Part shown: piece after piece, positions 46,883 through 55,501 of the stretch
Numbering within the stretch: position 1 is the stretch's first letter
Layout: each line of letters opens with the position of its first letter
Assembly (NCBI GenBank): GCA_031277915.1
Contig: JAITLL010000070.1
Span: forward strand, 1-64,000
Direction: 5' to 3'
DNA: 64,000 nt
From: Acinetobacter sp.
GTDB lineage: Bacteria > Pseudomonadota > Gammaproteobacteria > Pseudomonadales > Moraxellaceae
Position numbers and translations under genes: made by a program
Notes under the pieces: model-generated
Databases searched by the model: none
Told to the model about the DNA's origin: nothing
The model's input: the letters and a program-made list of their open reading frames with translations, nothing else

Positions 46883-47659
46883 TTAGCTTGCCTGACAAAG
46901 TGGACAATTTATATCTTTATCAAAATTAACAATACGTTGTGTCATATTTAATCCATCCCAAAGTAACAGTTTTTGTTTTAATGGCATACGATTTAGCCCT
47001 AAATACAATAAAGTGTGATGTGCTTGTAATGACGCTATCATTACAGGTGTAGTCGCTAGTACACCCGACTCTGCACATCGCAATCCTTCATTGTCATGTT
47101 GTTCTTTGGGGAACAAACATTCATAACAAGCAGAATCACTCTCTACCATAAACATTTGCCCCTGAAAGCCAATTGCGGAAGCACTAATTAATGCGACCTG
47201 ATGCTTCTTACAAACTGCATTTACTAAATAGCGAGTCGTAAAATTATCACATCCATCTAATACCACATCTTGATGTTCAACAAGTCTATCAATGTTATGT
47301 TCGTCTAAACGTTCGTTATAGTATTCAACACAGATATAAGGGTTAATTTTCTGTAATCGTTTAGCCAGAACTTCTGCTTTGTAACGCCCGATATCTTCAT
47401 GACCAAAAGCAATTTGACGCTGTAAATTGCTTATCTCAATAGTATCGGCATCAATGAGTGTAATTTTTCCAACCCCTGCTCGAGCGAGTAGTTCCGCACT
47501 GCTACAGCCTATTCCACCAGCACCCACAATCAACACATTGGCAAGTTTGAGTTTTTCCTGAGCTTCAATATCCCATCCATCAAGTAAAATCTGACGGCTA
47601 TAGAGATGCATTTCTTCATCACTTAACTCTACAAAATCGATATCTTGAAGCTCGGTCAC
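46883..47659 (-). CDS. MoeB/ThiF/HesA family adenylyltransferase
   Basis: A 258-residue E1-like enzyme that adenylates the C-terminal Gly-Gly of a small sulfur carrier protein (MoaD or ThiS). The nucleotide-binding VLIVGAGGIGCSSAELLARAG is at about residues 42-62 (longest parts), the arginine finger segment ISNLQRQI follows, and the zinc-binding pairs are CYEC and the C-terminal CPLC. MoeB and ThiF cannot be told apart safely. It starts with GTG, with AAAGGA 8 bases upstream. No carrier protein gene is adjacent. Confidence 0.85.
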   Translation of the reverse strand: MTELQDIDFVELSDEEMHLYSRQILLDGWDIEAQEKLKLANVLIVGAGGIGCSSAELLARAGVGKITLIDADTIEISNLQRQIAFGHEDIGRYKAEVLAKRLQKINPYICVEYYNERLDEHNIDRLVEHQDVVLDGCDNFTTRYLVNAVCKKHQVALISASAIGFQGQMFMVESDSACYECLFPKEQHDNEGLRCAESGVLATTPVMIASLQAHHTLLYLGLNRMPLKQKLLLWDGLNMTQRIVNFDKDINCPLCQAS

Positions 47660-47832
47660 ACGTTAATCCTTTCACTTAGAAGCGAAATGATTTTATGACT
47701 AAGTTCGTCATTATGAAAGCTATAAAATGGAAACAACTTTTTTATTCAGTTCATGCATGTTTGTTCACATTACTTCTCTCACACTTTCTGCAACAATAGA
47801 AGGATCTAGTTTCTGTATTACTTAGGCTAAAT

Positions 47833-48411
47833 ATGTCCCAATCATATATTGCATCTGTAGAGTTAGAAAAAGCTTATCGTTTGTTAAATCATGGTCCAAC
47901 TGTGCTTGTTTCTGCACAACATGGTGATGACCGTAATGTGATGGCTGCCGCATGGGCATGTGCTTTAGAATTCAAGCCTGCAAAAGTGTCCGTGGTTTTA
48001 GATAAAAGTACGAAAACCCGACAGCTTGTCGAGCAAAGTGGTTATTTCACACTACAAGTTCCTTGCTATGCACAGCTCAATATGACCAAACAACTAGGTA
48101 CCATTAGTAAGTTGGATGATCCACAAAAACTTGAACATTGTGGAGCTGAGCTATTCTATGCAGAAGGTCTTACTAGCCCACTTGTGTCAGGTTGTATTGC
48201 ATGGCTCGTATGTAAACTTATTCCAGAACCCCATAATCAATCAGCTCATGATTTATTTATTGGTTCTGTTGTGGGTGCATGGGCTGATAGCCGCGTTTTT
48301 CGAGATGGACACTGGTATTTTCAAAATGCACCAAAAGAACTTCGAAGCCTGCATTATATTGCTGGTGGAACGTTTTATTTAATTGGTGAAGAAGTGAAAG
48401 CCTATCTTTAA
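47833..48411 (+). CDS. Flavin reductase-like (FMN-binding split-barrel) protein
   Basis: A 192-residue protein of the flavin reductase-like / DIM6-NTAB split-barrel family. The FMN-contacting region VSAQHGDDRNVMAAAWACAL is typical in part, as are the DKSTKTRQLVEQSGYFTLQVP and the late DLFIGSVVGAWAD. The family reduces flavins or flavin-bound substrates with NAD(P)H. No monooxygenase partner lies next to it; the luciferase-like gene at 59 kb is far away. It is divergent from the moeB-like gene and shares a bidirectional terminator with the convergent ligase. Confidence 0.83.
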   Translation: MSQSYIASVELEKAYRLLNHGPTVLVSAQHGDDRNVMAAAWACALEFKPAKVSVVLDKSTKTRQLVEQSGYFTLQVPCYAQLNMTKQLGTISKLDDPQKLEHCGAELFYAEGLTSPLVSGCIAWLVCKLIPEPHNQSAHDLFIGSVVGAWADSRVFRDGHWYFQNAPKELRSLHYIAGGTFYLIGEEVKAYL

Positions 48412-48420
48412 GATAAAAAT

Positions 48421-48449
48421 AAAGGGAAATATTTAAATATTTCCCTTTA
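48421..48449. terminator. Bidirectional terminator
   Basis: AAAGGGAAATATT pairs with ATATTTCCCTTT with a short loop, almost perfect, with A/T runs at both ends. It serves both the flavin reductase-like gene and the convergent acyl-CoA ligase gene. Confidence 0.85.
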
Positions 48450-48454
48450 TTCAA

Positions 48455-50098
48455 TTAGCTTGCGTAGGCTTGCTGCATTTTTGCAATTTCTTGCTGCTTC
48501 AACAGTCCTCTTTGAATTTTTCCGCTCGTGGTTTTCGGTAAACTGTCTACAAACTCAATTTCTTTTGGATAAGCATGACGAGATAAACGGTTACGAACAT
48601 ATTGCTGTAGTTTATCTTTTAATGTTTCACATGCTTGATAAGCAGGCTTAAGTACTACAAAAGCTTTTACTATTTCGGTACGTTCCGGATCAGGCTTACC
48701 AATTACGGCTGACTCTAATACTGCCTCACATTCTAACAAAGTACTTTCAACATCAAACGGTCCAACTCGATAACCCGACGTTGTAATGACATCGTCAGCA
48801 CGCCCTACAAAATCAATACCACCATGTCCGTTTAAGCTGACGGTATCACCAGTTAAATAATACTTACCAACAAAGGCTTTGCGATTATTTCCACCATAAC
48901 CTTTAAACCACATTAATGGAGATTGTTCCGAGTCCATTGCTAGTATACCCACACCACCTGTTGGCAGCTCTTGATAATTTTGGTCTAACACCGCAAAACG
49001 GTGCCCAGGAATTGCAAAACCTGCCGAACCTACTTTTAATGGGTGCTCAAGAGCATGATGGTTCGCAATCACCATGCCGAGTTCAGTTTGGCCATATTGA
49101 TCAAAAATATTCACCTCTAAATCCTGCTTAAACCAGTTCACAACCTCAGGAGTTAATGGTTCACCTGCGCTGCTAACTACGCGTAAATGCTGTTTAATTA
49201 AAGGATCAAATTTTTCCTTAAACCCAAAGAACATTCGAAATGCTGTTGGCGATCCTGTTAAATTACTTACTTTATACTTTTTAATTAACTCGATTGCCTG
49301 ATCTACATTAAATGAGCGCTCATCCATAATAATGCTATGCCCCAAGCTTAAAGGCCCTGTAATGCCATAATACAAGCCATACGCCCAGCCCGGATCTGCC
49401 AAATTCCAAAACATATCCTCTTCACGCAAATCAACAGCATGGGTCATATAACCTTTAAATGCCAAAATTGCTTTTAGTGGAACAGGTACAGACTTCGCAA
49501 GCCCAGTTGTGCCTGAGGTAAACATCATTAAAAAGTCATCATCAAAGCTACGACCAACTGACTCACATTGCTCCGAATAGCATTGTAAAGATTGCCAAAA
49601 ATCGAAGTCATGCTCAGACAAAAGACCAATCTGATGAACAGTGACAATAACTGGAACATTCAAAGTATTTAGTTTAGGGCGTTGTTCATCATTGGTCACA
49701 ATCAGTTTAGTTTGAGCACTAGTAATACGGTGATCAATCGATTTTGCTTCAAAGGCGGTAAATAAAGGCTGATAAATCGCGCCTATGCGCCACGCTGCCA
49801 AAATTGTAATTAATAACTCAGGTGTTCTCGGTAAAAGTCCTGCAATACAATCTCCAGCTTGGATTCCTTGTGCTTTAAAAAAGTTAGCAAGCTTTCCAGA
49901 AAGAGCAGCAAGTTGTTCGAACGTATAGTACTCTGCTTGCCCGTTTTTTCCTTCCCAAATGAGCGCTATTTTATTTTTTCCTACATAACGCTCACAGCAC
50001 TCAACATAAGCATTTATCGCTTGATGGTTGCCAACAAGTTGCTCTTCAATGAGTTGTGCAAGATCAAATTGCTGATAAGCTTCTGCTAAAGTTTTCAT
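48455..50098 (-). CDS. AMP-forming acyl-CoA synthetase
   Basis: A 547-residue member of the acyl-adenylate synthetases, like acetyl-CoA synthetase and medium-chain (AcsM-type) ligases. The P-loop-like MFTSGTTGLAKSVP (about residues 194-207), the DQYGQTELG motif A5, the LTGDTVSLNGHGGIDFVGR hinge in part, and the C-terminal lysine motif PKTTSGKIQRGLLK are present. It forms acyl-CoA from a carboxylic acid, ATP and CoA. The start at 50098 has AAGGTGA at a good distance, so the in-frame ATG at 50113 is disfavoured. It lies 220 bp after the acyl-CoA dehydrogenase and probably acts in the same route. Confidence 0.88.
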   Translation of the reverse strand: MKTLAEAYQQFDLAQLIEEQLVGNHQAINAYVECCERYVGKNKIALIWEGKNGQAEYYTFEQLAALSGKLANFFKAQGIQAGDCIAGLLPRTPELLITILAAWRIGAIYQPLFTAFEAKSIDHRITSAQTKLIVTNDEQRPKLNTLNVPVIVTVHQIGLLSEHDFDFWQSLQCYSEQCESVGRSFDDDFLMMFTSGTTGLAKSVPVPLKAILAFKGYMTHAVDLREEDMFWNLADPGWAYGLYYGITGPLSLGHSIIMDERSFNVDQAIELIKKYKVSNLTGSPTAFRMFFGFKEKFDPLIKQHLRVVSSAGEPLTPEVVNWFKQDLEVNIFDQYGQTELGMVIANHHALEHPLKVGSAGFAIPGHRFAVLDQNYQELPTGGVGILAMDSEQSPLMWFKGYGGNNRKAFVGKYYLTGDTVSLNGHGGIDFVGRADDVITTSGYRVGPFDVESTLLECEAVLESAVIGKPDPERTEIVKAFVVLKPAYQACETLKDKLQQYVRNRLSRHAYPKEIEFVDSLPKTTSGKIQRGLLKQQEIAKMQQAYAS

Positions 50099-50251
50099 GA
50101 TGCTCACCTTCATTCCGTTTGATGATTGATTTTGTGTAAGGTCACAAAATTTGTCCTAACTGTTATTGTTTTAGCGAAAGCTCGAAGAATATTTCTTCAA
50201 CTTTTCCATCTATTTCAAACAAAACTAATAGCAAAAATGCATCATTTCAAT

Positions 50252-50286
50252 TGCAAGAAACCGCACATGGTGTGCGGTTTCTTGCA
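50252..50286 (-). terminator. Strong hairpin terminator between acyl-CoA dehydrogenase and ligase genes
   Basis: Sixteen base pairs (50252-50267 with 50271-50286) close a 3-base loop. No long T run follows on either strand; the perfect stem with GC core still suggests transcript end or mRNA protection. It separates the SDR-dehydrogenase pair from the ligase gene. Confidence 0.65.
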
Positions 50287-50318
50287 GTTTTAAGTTTAAA
50301 AACTCAATACTTTATAAT

Positions 50319-51455
50319 CTAAACTTGAGCGACTTCGCGGGCAATCACCAAACGCTGAATGTCTGAAGCACCTTCATAAATCTGGCTTACACGAACATCC
50401 CGATAAATTCTCTCAACAGGGAAATCACTGACGTATCCATAACCACCATGAATCTGGATTGCATCCGAACATACTCGCTCAGCCATAGTTGATGCAAAGA
50501 GTTTCGCCATTGAGGCTTCTTTTAAACAAGGTAGCCCTGCATCTTTTAAAGTCGCAGCATGTAAAACCAGTTGATGTGCGGCTTCAATCTGGGTTGCCAT
50601 ATCTGCTAAGCGAAAACCAACCGCCTGATGCTGAACCAACTCTACTCCAAAGGCCTTACGTTCATTTGCATATTGCACAGCAGCATCAAAAGCAGCTCTT
50701 GCCATACCAACAGATTGAGCTGCAATACCAATACGACCAGCGGCTAAATTAGATAGCGCAATTTTATAGCCTTCACCTTCTTGTCCCACCAAATTTTCAA
50801 AAGGAACTCGACAGTCCTCTAACGTAATAGTCGCTGTGTCTGAAGCATGCTGACCCATTTTGTCTTCAATACGAGTTACCAAATAACCTTGTGTATTGGT
50901 CGGCACAAGAAAGCACGAAATGCCTTTTTTGCCAGCTTGTTTATCTGTAACCGCAAACACCAAAGCCACTTGGGCATTTTTACCACTGGTAATAAATTGC
51001 TTTACGCCATTGAGTACCCAATGGTCGCCATCTCGCTCGGCTTTACACAAAATTGCACTTGCATCAGAACCGACATGTGGCTCAGTTAAACAAAAGCATC
51101 CTAACCATTGACCAGAGGCAAATTTTGGCAAATAGGTTTGTTTTTGCTGTTCAGAACCATACGCCAGTGTAATACCACAGATCAATGAATTTTGAACACT
51201 TACGATGGTCGAAATAGCACCATCACCTGCGGCAATTTCTTCAATTGCAAGTACCAAAGATACATAGTCCATTCCAGCACCCCCCCATTCATCGGGCACG
51301 GTCATTCCCATAGCACCTAAAGCGCCTAAGTCTTTTAACTCCTGAGCAGGAAATTCATGGGTTTTATCACGATGTGCAGCTGTTGGTTTTAACTGATTTT
51401 GCGCATAGTTACGCATCATCTCCTGAACCATACTTTGTTCAGCATTTAGAATCAT
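50319..51455 (-). CDS. Acyl-CoA dehydrogenase
   Basis: A 378-residue FAD flavoenzyme that makes a trans-2 double bond in acyl-CoA. Family marks are CFCLTEPHVGSDASAI, QFITSGKNAQVAL, ERKAFGVELVQHQAV, QIHGGYGYVSDFPVER and the C-terminal IYEGASDIQRLVIAREV, where the Glu of YEGA is the usual catalytic base. The length and motifs fit short-chain or branched-chain enzymes. A frame begins at 51503 inside the SDR gene, but AAGGA precedes the ATG at 51455 properly. It follows the SDR gene by 19 bp. Confidence 0.92.
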   Translation of the reverse strand: MILNAEQSMVQEMMRNYAQNQLKPTAAHRDKTHEFPAQELKDLGALGAMGMTVPDEWGGAGMDYVSLVLAIEEIAAGDGAISTIVSVQNSLICGITLAYGSEQQKQTYLPKFASGQWLGCFCLTEPHVGSDASAILCKAERDGDHWVLNGVKQFITSGKNAQVALVFAVTDKQAGKKGISCFLVPTNTQGYLVTRIEDKMGQHASDTATITLEDCRVPFENLVGQEGEGYKIALSNLAAGRIGIAAQSVGMARAAFDAAVQYANERKAFGVELVQHQAVGFRLADMATQIEAAHQLVLHAATLKDAGLPCLKEASMAKLFASTMAERVCSDAIQIHGGYGYVSDFPVERIYRDVRVSQIYEGASDIQRLVIAREVAQV

Positions 51456-51474
51456 TTCAACATCCTTATTTTTA

Positions 51475-52245
51475 TTATTTTGCTGCCATACGAATGGCGC
51501 CATCTAGTCGAATAACTTCACCATTTAAATATGAGTTTTCAGCAATATGACCAACTAAATGGGCAAACTCTTCAGGTTTTCCTAAACGAGATGGGTACGG
51601 CACCATTTGTCCTAAAGCATCTTGTACATTTTGGGGCATACCTTTAAGCATTGGAGTTTCCATAATTCCCGGTGCAATGGTCATAAGGCGAATAGCATGT
51701 CGCGCAAGCTCACGAGCAATTGGTAAAGTCATGGCCACAATAGCGCCTTTAGATGCTGAATACGCAGCCTGACCAATTTGACCATCAAATGCTGCAACGG
51801 AAGCAGTGTTTACAATTACACCTCGGTCTTCTTCGCCTGCTTCAACCGTATTTTTACTCATTGCATCTGCTGCAAAACGCAGCATATTAAATGTACCTGT
51901 GACATTAATATTTAAAGTTTTTGCAAATAATCCCAAATCATGAACACCCTCACGACCAATCACTTTTGCAGAAGGGCCAATACCTGCACAATTGACCAAG
52001 CCATGCAAATGACCATGTTTAACCAACACATCTTTAAAGAACTGTTCAGCAGCAACTTCATCGGTTACATCAAGTTTTACAAAGTCAGCTTTTGGTCCTA
52101 ATTGTTTCGCCTGCTGCTCACCAGCTTCTACATTCATGTCTACTAATGTGACTGAGGCGCCTTGTTGCACTAAATATTCAGCCGTTGCAGCCCCTAAACC
52201 AGAGCCACCACCTGTAATCACGAAATGCTTTCCTTGAATTTTCAT
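51475..52245 (-). CDS. SDR-family 3-hydroxyacyl-CoA dehydrogenase-like protein
   Basis: A 256-residue short-chain dehydrogenase. The coenzyme motif is VITGGGSGLGAATAEYL (about residues 9-25), then NCAGIGPS, the catalytic Ser in NTASVAAFDG and the YSASKGA tyrosine/lysine motif. The overall look matches type II 3-hydroxyacyl-CoA dehydrogenases (HSD10-like), which oxidise 2-methyl-3-hydroxybutyryl-CoA. It is the first gene of a leftward cluster with acyl-CoA dehydrogenase and acyl-CoA ligase and faces an AraC regulator. Confidence 0.88.
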   Translation of the reverse strand: MKIQGKHFVITGGGSGLGAATAEYLVQQGASVTLVDMNVEAGEQQAKQLGPKADFVKLDVTDEVAAEQFFKDVLVKHGHLHGLVNCAGIGPSAKVIGREGVHDLGLFAKTLNINVTGTFNMLRFAADAMSKNTVEAGEEDRGVIVNTASVAAFDGQIGQAAYSASKGAIVAMTLPIARELARHAIRLMTIAPGIMETPMLKGMPQNVQDALGQMVPYPSRLGKPEEFAHLVGHIAENSYLNGEVIRLDGAIRMAAK

Positions 52246-52360
52246 TATGTAACGTCCTATAGAAATGTTCTTTACCCTTAGTAATGAGAGTAAAAGTTGT
52301 TTTTTTCCGATACAATTTCAAAAAACCTCAAAATGCTTGCAGCTTTTGATCAATCCAAAT

Positions 52361-52387
52361 TTTGAATATGAAATATTTCATTTGAAA
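52361..52387. promoter_or_regulatory. Candidate AraC-type operator in the divergent promoter
   Basis: TTTGAA occurs at 52361-52366 and again at 52381-52386, exactly 20 bp apart, with a perfect 12-bp palindrome TGAAATATTTCA (52369-52380) between them. Phased direct repeats of about 20-21 bp are the usual shape of AraC-family sites. They lie 24-50 bp before the araC-like start and about 115-145 bp before the SDR start. Confidence 0.4.
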
Positions 52388-52410
52388 TACGTAAAAAATG
52401 AGTCTTTGAC

Positions 52411-53439
52411 ATGGTTGTCCAATCTTCTTTAAGTAAAGGAACAATTTCGATTGCGCTGGTGCATGAAGCATTAAGCGCGGCTTATGCCAAAGGGTTAAAT
52501 ACTCAAATTATTCTCAATAAAGCAGGTATTCCTGTTGAACTGTTGATGTCATCAAAAGCCCGAGTTCCCGTTGCGACTTACGCACAATTATGGATAGAAC
52601 TTGCCAATGCCATGAATGATGAATTTTTTGGTATGGATAGCCACCCTATGCGTCGTGGTAGCTATAAACTCCTCACTAAACTCGTCAGTACGGCTGAAAC
52701 TTTAGAAAAGGCCCTGTACGATATTTTGAAGTTTTTTAATTTCGTTTTAGATGATCTACAAGGTGAATTAATTCGAGAACAGCAAAAAGCATATCTAGTA
52801 ATTCATGATCGTGAGCAACCTAAACGTATGTTTACCTACGCTACATTTTTAATGTTAGTACATGGACTCATGTGTTGGCTGGTAGATCAGCGAATTGGCT
52901 TAAATAGCTTGTCGGTACGTTGCTCTAAGCCCCAAGATATTCAGGACTATCTGGTTCGTTTTTGTGAAAAAATAACATTTAATGCCGAAATAAATCGAGT
53001 TGAATTCGATGCTCACTATTTAGATCTAAAAATTAAAAAAGATAAAAAAGCGCTTTATGATTTTTTAGAACAAACTCCGCGAAATCTTTTAGTTCGCTTC
53101 AAAAATGAAAATGCACTGAGTCTATTGATTCGTCGTCATTTATTAAAACTTCATCCTGCAGAATGGCCTGAACTTAAAGATGTTGCCCAACAACTTAATA
53201 TCTCTGAAGCCACTGTGCAACGCCGACTGAAACATGAAGGTGTAAGCTATCAGCAAATTAAAAATGAAATTCGCTGTGATATTGCGATTGAACGTTTAAG
53301 TAAAACTAGTGACTCAATACAAGACATTAGTGAAGATTTGAGCTTTCATGACCCAAGTGCATTTCACCGTGCCTTTAAAAAATGGACAGGTGTTAGTCCC
53401 GGTGCGTACCGAGATAATTTAACTGCATATAAGCAATGA
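52411..53439 (+). CDS. AraC-family transcriptional regulator
   Basis: A 342-residue regulator. The N-terminal 230 residues resemble the arabinose-binding-like / OruR-type effector domain of long AraC regulators (AALSAAYAKGLNT, PVATYAQLW, then RVEFDAHYLDL). The C-terminal HTH pair is clear: DVAQQLNISEATVQRRLKHEG and the second helix set with LSFHDPSAFHRAFKKWTGVSPGAYR. It is divergent from the SDR-acyl-CoA dehydrogenase genes with 165 bp between, so it most likely controls them in response to their substrate or an acyl-CoA. Confidence 0.9.
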   Translation: MVVQSSLSKGTISIALVHEALSAAYAKGLNTQIILNKAGIPVELLMSSKARVPVATYAQLWIELANAMNDEFFGMDSHPMRRGSYKLLTKLVSTAETLEKALYDILKFFNFVLDDLQGELIREQQKAYLVIHDREQPKRMFTYATFLMLVHGLMCWLVDQRIGLNSLSVRCSKPQDIQDYLVRFCEKITFNAEINRVEFDAHYLDLKIKKDKKALYDFLEQTPRNLLVRFKNENALSLLIRRHLLKLHPAEWPELKDVAQQLNISEATVQRRLKHEGVSYQQIKNEIRCDIAIERLSKTSDSIQDISEDLSFHDPSAFHRAFKKWTGVSPGAYRDNLTAYKQ

Positions 53440-53454
53440 CATATCCACTCAATG

Positions 53455-53498
53455 AAGCTTAAGACATAAAAACTTAAGCTTATGATATTTATGTCTTT
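53455..53498 (+). terminator. Two overlapping hairpins after the araC-like gene
   Basis: AAGCTTAAG (53455-53463) pairs with CTTAAGCTT (53473-53481), and AAGACATAAA (53461-53470) pairs with TTTATGTCTT (53488-53497) followed by T's. The two cannot form together. The second resembles a terminator. Confidence 0.45.
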
Positions 53499-53681
53499 TA
53501 AATTCAACATTTCAGATAAGTGTATTACTTAAAACTTAATAATTACTATAGAAACAGTTATTTATAATTTTATCTAAACTTTTATCTTTCAAACTGATTT
53601 ACAAATCAAAATAACTAAGTTTGTAAGCCATCAAACGCGTGAAAGGATTATCTCTTATTTCATTTCGGTTCTATTTTTATC

Positions 53682-54656
53682 ATGTCTTTAAAATCAAAAC
53701 TTTCTTTATCTAAGACTTTGTTGGCATCAACACTGGGGTTTGTATTTCTTTCATCTACTTTTGCCGCAGTTCCGACTACACTTAAACTTGATTATGCTTA
53801 CTATGCACCAACTAGCTTAGTCGTCAAAGATCAAAAACTTCTCGAGAAAGCACTACCAAACACTCAAATTAAATGGGTTTTCAGTCAAGGCAGCAACCGC
53901 TCATTAGAATATCTCAACAGTAATAGCATCGATTTTGCTTCTACCGCTGGATTAGCAGCTGTATTAAGTCGAGCAAATGGTAGTCCAATTAAAACTGTTT
54001 ATGTACAAAGCCAACCGGAATGGACTGCCCTTGTTGTTGCAAAAGACTCACCAATTAAAAGTCTAAAAGACTTAAAAGGTAAGAAAATTGCAGCCACTAA
54101 AGGAACCGATCCATTCTTATTTACACTACAAGCGCTAGATACAGTCGGCTTAAGTAAACGCGATGTACAATTGGTTCATTTACAACACCCAGATGGAAAA
54201 ACTGCATTAGAACGCGGTCAAGTAGATGCTTGGGCGGGGCTTGATCCATTAATGGCTTCAGCTCAAATTCAATCTGGTGCCAAATTGCTTTATCGTAATG
54301 TTGGATTTAACAGCTATAGCGTACTGAGTGTTAAAGAGGATTTTGCAAAGCAAAGCCCTGAAGCGGTAGAAGCCGTTATTAAAGCCTACGAACAAGCTCG
54401 AAAATGGGCAAAAGCCAACCCAGATAAAGTAGCAGCACTTTTAGCTCAAGAATCAAAACTTCCTCTGCCTGTGGCTAAACTACAACTGAGCCGAACCAAC
54501 TTTGATCAAAGCATTCCATCGGCAACTCAAGCACAAGCACTAAAACGTTCTGGGAAAATTTTGACAGAAGAAGACTTGGTTAGAAAAGGTACTAATATCA
54601 GTCAAGTGGTTGATCAGTTGCTAGACCCTCGTTTTGCTCAAAAAGTTGTGAAGTAG
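53682..54656 (+). CDS. Sulfonate/nitrate/taurine-type ABC substrate-binding protein
   Basis: A 324-residue periplasmic binding protein with a signal peptide (about residues 1-29, ending SSTFAA). The SsuA/TauA-type fold is shown by YYAPTSLVVKDQKLLEK, the FSQGSNRSLEYLNSNSIDFAS segment, LKGKKIAATKGTDPFLF and GQVDAWAGLDP. It captures an organic sulfur compound or similar anion for import; the ligand is not certain. The permease gene starts 3 bp after its stop. No ATPase gene follows. Confidence 0.87.
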   Translation: MSLKSKLSLSKTLLASTLGFVFLSSTFAAVPTTLKLDYAYYAPTSLVVKDQKLLEKALPNTQIKWVFSQGSNRSLEYLNSNSIDFASTAGLAAVLSRANGSPIKTVYVQSQPEWTALVVAKDSPIKSLKDLKGKKIAATKGTDPFLFTLQALDTVGLSKRDVQLVHLQHPDGKTALERGQVDAWAGLDPLMASAQIQSGAKLLYRNVGFNSYSVLSVKEDFAKQSPEAVEAVIKAYEQARKWAKANPDKVAALLAQESKLPLPVAKLQLSRTNFDQSIPSATQAQALKRSGKILTEEDLVRKGTNISQVVDQLLDPRFAQKVVK

Positions 54657-54659
54657 TAT

Positions 54660-55499
54660 ATGAGTGATTCATTTAACAAAGCTGAGCTAAATCATTTCTT
54701 AGCTCAGCAAGCTTTAAAATCTCAGAAAAAGCATTTAAACAACAAATTTATACGTTGGTTTAAAGCACTACTCATTCCAGTCATCTTTTTAGTGAGCTGT
54801 GAATTTTTAGTCAGAAATGGCTATATCGATGCTTATTTACTACCTGTACCCAGTAGCTTATGGCAATCTTTTTTAGATTTAGTTCATAACGACCTATTTA
54901 CCCATATTTATATGAGTACATGGCGTGTATTCGTGGGTTTTATTATTGGAAGTGGTTTAGGTTTAATTTTTGCGATTTGGGTTGGATTAAGTAAAGAAGC
55001 AGAAGTTTATTTGGAACCAACTTTTTCAGCTATTAAGTCAATCCCAAGTCTTGCATGGATTCCACTTTTATTACTTTGGTTAGGAATTGACGAAGGTTCT
55101 AAAATTACACTAATTGCAATTGGAGCATTTTTTCCAACCTATACCAATACAGTTACGGCAATTCATAATGTAGATAAAAAGCTCATTGAAGTTGGAAAAG
55201 TTTATCGGCTTAATGCTTTTCAGCGGATTGTATCTATTATTTTACCAGCTGCCTCTCCAAGCATTTTAACGGGTTTACGTAACAGCTTAAGTTTATCGTG
55301 GATGTTTATGATTGCAGCTGAACTAATTGCAGCCACTCAAGGGATTGGCTATTTACTCAGTGATGGCAGAGAAACCTCGCGACCTGATATTGTTATCATT
55401 GCAATTATTTTATTGGCGTTGCTAGGTAAAGTGACCGATATCTTAATGAAAATTATAGAAAACAGGTTATTACGTTGGCGCGATACACTACAGAAATAA
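54660..55499 (+). CDS. ABC transporter permease, SsuC/TauC-like
   Basis: A 279-residue inner-membrane permease with about six helices and the binding-protein-dependent signature EVGKVYRLNAFQRIVSIILPAASPSILTG, of which the loop ILPAASPSILTGLR contacts the ATPase. The C-terminal arginine-rich IENRLLRWRD is typical of SsuC/TauC. It sits with the binding protein gene, but no nucleotide-binding subunit lies nearby: the next gene is prmC on the other strand 2 bp later. The ATPase must be encoded elsewhere, or shared. Confidence 0.87.
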   Translation: MSDSFNKAELNHFLAQQALKSQKKHLNNKFIRWFKALLIPVIFLVSCEFLVRNGYIDAYLLPVPSSLWQSFLDLVHNDLFTHIYMSTWRVFVGFIIGSGLGLIFAIWVGLSKEAEVYLEPTFSAIKSIPSLAWIPLLLLWLGIDEGSKITLIAIGAFFPTYTNTVTAIHNVDKKLIEVGKVYRLNAFQRIVSIILPAASPSILTGLRNSLSLSWMFMIAAELIAATQGIGYLLSDGRETSRPDIVIIAIILLALLGKVTDILMKIIENRLLRWRDTLQK

Positions 55500-55501
55500 C
55501 T

